From Streptomyces gobiensis (GTDB taxonomy: Bacteria > Actinomycetota > Actinomycetes > Streptomycetales > Streptomycetaceae): 64,000 nt of DNA. A program made the position numbers and the translations under genes. Location of the stretch: assembly GCF_021216675.1 (NCBI RefSeq), contig NZ_CP086120.1:4090501-4154500 (forward strand), in the 5' to 3' direction. Below the pieces are notes generated by a model, which saw only the letters and a list, made by a program, of their open reading frames with translations, did not search any database and was not told where the DNA came from. Positions 60,563 through 64,000 of this stretch are shown piece by piece. How positions within the stretch are numbered: the stretch's first letter is position 1; each line of letters begins with the position of its first letter.

Positions 60563-61573
60563 TCACCGCTGGACGTTACGGACCAGCCCCAGGGCGTACT
60601 CGGCCCACCAGCGCCCGGCGGGGGGCCCGCCCCGGCACTCGCCGTCGGACTCCCCGGGTCGCTTGATCCACAGATAGGCGTCCAGCAGCGGATCGCCGGT
60701 GTCGGTGGTCGGTGGGGTGCCCAGTGCCCGGCCGGGAGGATTGCACCAGGCGTCGGCCCGGCCGGTGAGCGGCCCATTGCCGTTGCGGCTGGAATCGATG
60801 ACGAAGTGCTTGCCGTCGAGCGACTCGGACAGCTTCCGGCCGTAGACGATGACGTCGTCGTCGGTGTGAAAGTTGGAGACATTGAGCGCGAAGCCGTCGG
60901 CCACGGCCATCCCGGAGCGCCGCAGCGGCTCGGCAAGCTGGCCCGGGTCCTTGATCCAGCCCGGGTTGCCGGCGTCCAGATAGACCTTCACTCCGGACTG
61001 TGCCCTCAACCGGTCGACTGCCTCTTTCAGCAGCTGGTACCGCTCATCGTGATACTGGCCCGGTGTGCAGCCGTCCACGATGTGCGGCACGGCGTCCGGC
61101 TCCAGGATCACGATGGCCGGGTGGTCCCCGATGGCGCTCGCGAAGGCGTCGATGTAGGCGCGGTAGGCGCCCCCGTCCGTGGCGCCGCCCCCGGAGTGCT
61201 GCCCGCAGTCGCGGTGCGGGATGTTGTACGCGACGAGTACCGCCGTGCTGTTCGTCTTGGCCGCGCTGGTGACGGCGGTCTTGACATCCGGGACCGGGTC
61301 GTCCCCCGAGGGCCACTCAGCCACCGCCTGCTCGGCGAGGAGCTTGAGTGCCTCGGCGTCCTCCGTACGTCCTTCCCTCTCCCACTGCCTGATCTGCCGG
61401 GCGGCGTCGCTGGCCGGGTCCACCCAGAAATCCGTCTGCTTGCGCTGCCAGGCCTGCGCGCCCTTCGACGGTGGGGTGCTCTCTGCCCCCGCCTGAGACG
61501 CGGGCGTCTTGCAACCAAGGGCGAGAGCCAGAGTCATAAGCGCGGTGAGCGTACGGATCCGCCGGCCGGACAT
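60563..61573 (-). CDS. cslZ: GH6 endoglucanase lipoprotein, CslZ-like
   Basis: The 336-residue protein begins with a lipoprotein signal (RTLTALMTLALALGCKTPAS, lipobox LALGC). It has GH6 signatures VLVAYNIPHRDCGQHSGGGA, HPAIVILEPDAVPHIV with a catalytic Asp, VYLDAGNPGWIKD and FVIDSSRNGNGP. It would trim or remodel the CslA-GlxA glucan at the cell surface. Here it is convergent with glxA, 37 bp apart, on the minus strand. Confidence 0.9.
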   Translation of the reverse strand: MSGRRIRTLTALMTLALALGCKTPASQAGAESTPPSKGAQAWQRKQTDFWVDPASDAARQIRQWEREGRTEDAEALKLLAEQAVAEWPSGDDPVPDVKTAVTSAAKTNSTAVLVAYNIPHRDCGQHSGGGATDGGAYRAYIDAFASAIGDHPAIVILEPDAVPHIVDGCTPGQYHDERYQLLKEAVDRLRAQSGVKVYLDAGNPGWIKDPGQLAEPLRRSGMAVADGFALNVSNFHTDDDVIVYGRKLSESLDGKHFVIDSSRNGNGPLTGRADAWCNPPGRALGTPPTTDTGDPLLDAYLWIKRPGESDGECRGGPPAGRWWAEYALGLVRNVQR

Positions 61574-61718
61574 TCACTTCCCCTGGAAGGAGTGGTTGGT
61601 GATACGTCACGGAAACCTTGACACAGACGATGGGCGAACTCCGGCAGGACACGGACGCTCATGGTGCGACTGCTGGTGCGACTGCGGGCTCGCAGACTGA
61701 TCGAAGTCTGAGACGGGG

Positions 61719-61747
61719 CTGACCACCATATGGCTGGCCGGTAAGGT
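61719..61747 (+). promoter_or_regulatory. Promoter of the second MarR gene
   Basis: CTGACC (61719-61724) and TAAGGT (61742-61747) are separated by 17 bp. TAAGGT ends 7 bases before the GTG at 61755, implying a leaderless mRNA. Confidence 0.5.
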
Positions 61748-61754
61748 CGAGATT

Positions 61755-62261
61755 GTGTCAAAGCCGCTCAGCCTCTCGTTCGACCCGATCGCTCGCGCCG
61801 ACGAGCTGTGGAAGCAGAGATGGGGATCGGTGCCCTCGATGGCCGCCATCACCTCCGTCATGCGCGCGCATCAGATCCTGCTCGCCGAGGTTGACGCCAT
61901 CGTCAAGCCATACGGACTGACCTTCGCCCGCTACGAGGCACTGGTGCTGCTCACCTTCTCCAAGGAGGGCGAGCTGCCGATGTCGAAGATCGGCGAGCGG
62001 CTGATGGTCCATCCCACCTCGGTCACCAATACCATCGACCGGCTGCAGAAGAGCGGGCTTGTCGCCAAGCGCCCCAATCCCAATGACGGCCGGGGCACGC
62101 TGGCCTCGATCACCGACAAGGGCCGTGAGGTCTGTGACGCGGCGACCCGCGATCTGATGGCGATGGACTTCGGGCTGGGCGTCTATGACGCCGAGGAGTG
62201 CGGCGAGATCTTCGCGATGCTGCGGCCACTGCGGATCGCCGCGCGGGACTTCGAAGGGTAG
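61755..62261 (+). CDS. MarR-family transcriptional regulator
   Basis: The 168-residue winged-helix protein has VDAIVKPYGLTFARYEALVL, MSKIGERLMVHPTSVTNTIDRL (recognition helix) and the wing KRPNPNDGRGTLASIT. An in-frame GTG at 61755 fits the promoter just upstream. It diverges from the GH6 gene by 180 bp and precedes the second DUF3817 gene, mirroring the MarR/DUF3817 pairing at 55470-56452. The ligand is unknown. Confidence 0.93.
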   Translation: MSKPLSLSFDPIARADELWKQRWGSVPSMAAITSVMRAHQILLAEVDAIVKPYGLTFARYEALVLLTFSKEGELPMSKIGERLMVHPTSVTNTIDRLQKSGLVAKRPNPNDGRGTLASITDKGREVCDAATRDLMAMDFGLGVYDAEECGEIFAMLRPLRIAARDFEG

Positions 62262-62385
62262 GGCGCCGGTAGATCGTCCGGAACGCCCCGTTACGCTCAA
62301 TAGCCGTGCCGCAGTCTTCCGGGGGACAGCTCCCGTATCCCCGGCCGGAGGGGCTGCCCGAGACGGCTATGCGAGGAATGCCTCA

Positions 62386-62724
62386 GTGAAGCAGAATGTG
62401 CTGACCCGGTACCGTGTGATGGCCTTCGTCACCGCTGTGTGGCTGCTTGTGTTCACCGGGTTCATCGTCGCCAAGTACGCGTTCAAGGTCGGCGACACGA
62501 TGGTGGTGTCGCAGATCCACGGTGTGCTCTTCATCATCTACGTGATCTTCGCCTTCGATCTGGGGTCCAAGGCGCGGTGGTCCTTCGGCAAGCTGCTGTG
62601 GGTGCTGGCCGCGGGGTGTATCCCGGCCGCGGCGTTCTTTGTGGAGCGCAGGATCACAGCGGAGATCAAGCCGCTCATCGACGCCGCCGAGCCCACGGCT
62701 CCGGCCAGCGCGCACCTTCCCTGA
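62386..62724 (+). CDS. DUF3817 membrane protein (second copy)
   Basis: The GTG at 62386 with GAGGA upstream gives MKQNVLTRYRVMAFVTAVWLL-type sequence, 112 residues. It has three membrane helices, including QIHGVLFIIYVIFAFDLG, which aligns with MIHGILFILYVLFWADAW of the first copy. It is shorter, without the Ser/Glu-rich tail. The reading from 62185 overlaps the MarR gene and is rejected. Confidence 0.88.
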   Translation: MKQNVLTRYRVMAFVTAVWLLVFTGFIVAKYAFKVGDTMVVSQIHGVLFIIYVIFAFDLGSKARWSFGKLLWVLAAGCIPAAAFFVERRITAEIKPLIDAAEPTAPASAHLP

Positions 62725-62800
62725 CGGCGTCCGCCCGGCGCTGGGGTTTTCCCCCGGCCCCGCTCCCTGTGTGATGCGACGCACCGGTGGCTTGGACCCA

Positions 62801-62830
62801 TCGACAACTACTAGGACGTCCAAGTAAATT
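62801..62830 (+). promoter_or_regulatory. Promoter of icmA
   Basis: TCGACA (62801-62806) and TAAATT (62825-62830) are separated by 18 bp. TAAATT ends 6 bp before ATG 62837, so the mRNA is probably leaderless. An inverted pair CTTGGAC (62791-62797) / GTCCAAG (62818-62824) frames the promoter and could bind a regulator. Confidence 0.5.
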
Positions 62831-62836
62831 TGCGGT

Positions 62837-64000
62837 ATGGACGCTGACGCGATCGCAGAGGGCCGCCGCCGCTGGCAGGCCCGGTACGACACCGCACGCA
62901 CGCGGGACGCCGACTTCACGACGCTGAGCGGCGATCCCGTGGAGCCGGTCTATGGCCCCCGGCCCGGTGACACCTACCAGGGGTTTGGGCGGATCGGCTG
63001 GCCCGGTGAGTATCCGTTCACCCGTGGCCTCCACCCGACCGGCTACCGTGGCCGGACATGGACCATCCGCCAGTTCGCGGGCTTCGGCAACGCCGAGCAG
63101 ACGAACGAGCGGTACAAGATGATCCTGGAGGCGGGCGGCGGCGGTCTCTCGGTCGCCTTCGATATGCCGACCCTGATGGGCCGCGACTCCGACGACCCCC
63201 GCTCTCTCGGCGAGGTCGGACACTGTGGTGTCGCCATTGACTCGGCCGCCGATATGGAGGTCCTGTTCAAGGACATCCCGCTCGGTGATGTCACCACATC
63301 GATGACGATCAGCGGCCCGGCCGTGCCGGTCTTCTGCATGTATGTGGTGGCCGCCGAGCGGCAGGGCGTAGACCCGGCCGTGCTCAACGGCACGCTGCAG
63401 ACCGATATCTTCAAGGAGTACATCGCGCAGAAGGAGTGGCTCTTCCAGCCCGAACCGCATCTGCGGCTGATCGGTGACCTGATGGAGCACTGCGCGCACG
63501 GCATCCCCGCTTATAAGCCGCTCTCGGTCTCCGGCTATCACATCCGTGAGGCGGGCTCGACGGCCGCGCAGGAGCTTGCCTACACCCTCGCCGATGGCTT
63601 CGGGTATGTGGAGCTTGGCGTCTCCCGGGGCCTGGATGTCAACACGTTCGCCCCTGGCCTGTCCTTCTTCTTCGACGCTCACCTCGATTTCTTCGAGGAG
63701 ATCGCCAAGTTCCGGGCGGCCCGCCGGATCTGGGCCCGCTGGATGCGCGATGTCTATGGGGCGACCTCGGAGAAGGCCCAGTGGCTGCGGTTCCACACCC
63801 AGACGGCGGGCGTCTCGCTCACCGCACAGCAGCCTTACAACAACGTGGTCCGTACGGCCATAGAGGCCCTCGCGGCGGTCCTCGGCGGTACGAACTCCCT
63901 GCACACCAACGCCCTGGACGAGACCCTCGCACTCCCCAGCGAGCAGGCCGCGGAGATCGCGCTCCGTACCCAGCAGGTCCTGATGGAGGAGACCGGGGTC
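62837..64000 (+). CDS. icmA: Isobutyryl-CoA mutase large subunit (3' truncated by window)
   Basis: This B12-dependent mutase interconverts isobutyryl- and n-butyryl-CoA with a separate small B12-binding subunit. The frame is open to the right edge; 388 residues are visible, all within the substrate-binding TIM barrel (ICM large subunits are about 566 residues). Substrate-discriminating positions are Phe80 in TIRQFAGFG and Gln198 in YIAQKEWLF. Methylmalonyl-CoA mutase has Tyr and Arg there, so ICM rather than MCM is indicated. The small subunit gene is not in the window. Butyryl-CoA links it to the thiolase and dehydrogenase genes. Confidence 0.95.
   Translation, partial: MDADAIAEGRRRWQARYDTARTRDADFTTLSGDPVEPVYGPRPGDTYQGFGRIGWPGEYPFTRGLHPTGYRGRTWTIRQFAGFGNAEQTNERYKMILEAGGGGLSVAFDMPTLMGRDSDDPRSLGEVGHCGVAIDSAADMEVLFKDIPLGDVTTSMTISGPAVPVFCMYVVAAERQGVDPAVLNGTLQTDIFKEYIAQKEWLFQPEPHLRLIGDLMEHCAHGIPAYKPLSVSGYHIREAGSTAAQELAYTLADGFGYVELGVSRGLDVNTFAPGLSFFFDAHLDFFEEIAKFRAARRIWARWMRDVYGATSEKAQWLRFHTQTAGVSLTAQQPYNNVVRTAIEALAAVLGGTNSLHTNALDETLALPSEQAAEIALRTQQVLMEETGV

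Overview
The window is high-GC actinobacterial chromosome, almost certainly Streptomyces. It carries the polar-growth coiled-coil pair filP/scy, the atpIBEFHAGDC operon, a Rho factor with a long Arg/Gly/Asp-rich insertion, nucS in place of a MutS/MutL system, and a chiS/chiR/chitinase cluster. From memory, most of the gene order from lysA to icmA matches the core of the S. coelicolor chromosome around SCO5350-SCO5415. This could not be checked by a search.

Layout. Bases 1-3755 are accessory: the 3' end of an NRPS gene (adenylation domain with an embedded FMN oxidase, then a carrier protein), a type II thioesterase, a truncated tyrosine-recombinase-like protein and an SPW-repeat membrane protein. 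Bases 4300-10710 hold a single-domain response regulator, an ArgS-like protein without a catalytic core, and the Asp-family amino acid genes lysA, hom, thrC and thrB. Bases 10709-20330 hold rho, an LCP cell-wall ligase, rpmE, prfA, prmC, tsaC, a low-molecular-weight phosphatase homologue that lacks the nucleophilic Cys, and a WecA/MraY-type sugar-phosphate transferase. Bases 20330-28600 are the F1Fo ATP synthase operon.

Bases 28645-35434 hold a DUF2550 protein, the chitinase with its two-component system and a recognisable operator-promoter, a GIDE-domain membrane protein and a PduO-type cobalamin adenosyltransferase. Bases 35603-42995 hold a 3-hydroxyacyl-CoA dehydrogenase, a STAS protein, a large membrane-anchored P-loop protein, nucS and small conserved genes. 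Bases 43028-47095 are two tandem paralogous ABC-2 transporters, followed by filP and scy. Bases 52072-54880 hold methylmalonyl-CoA epimerase, thiolase and meaB. They fit functionally with the adenosyltransferase and with the icmA gene that runs off the right edge (B12-dependent acyl-CoA mutase metabolism). Bases 55470-62724 hold the cellulose synthase-like/GlxA/GH6 (csl) glycan locus, bracketed by two MarR-DUF3817 gene pairs.

The most unusual non-coding signal is a family of nested GC-rich palindromic repeats in six intergenic regions. All six lie 3' of genes and four lie between convergent genes. A 30-bp mini-hairpin behaves like a separate mobile unit inside them. I saw no tRNA, rRNA, CRISPR array, transposase gene or recognisable riboswitch. 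I did not find a convincing wholly new multi-gene system. The best candidates are the repeat family, the csl locus with its duplicated flanks, and several conserved catalytically dead or truncated homologues.
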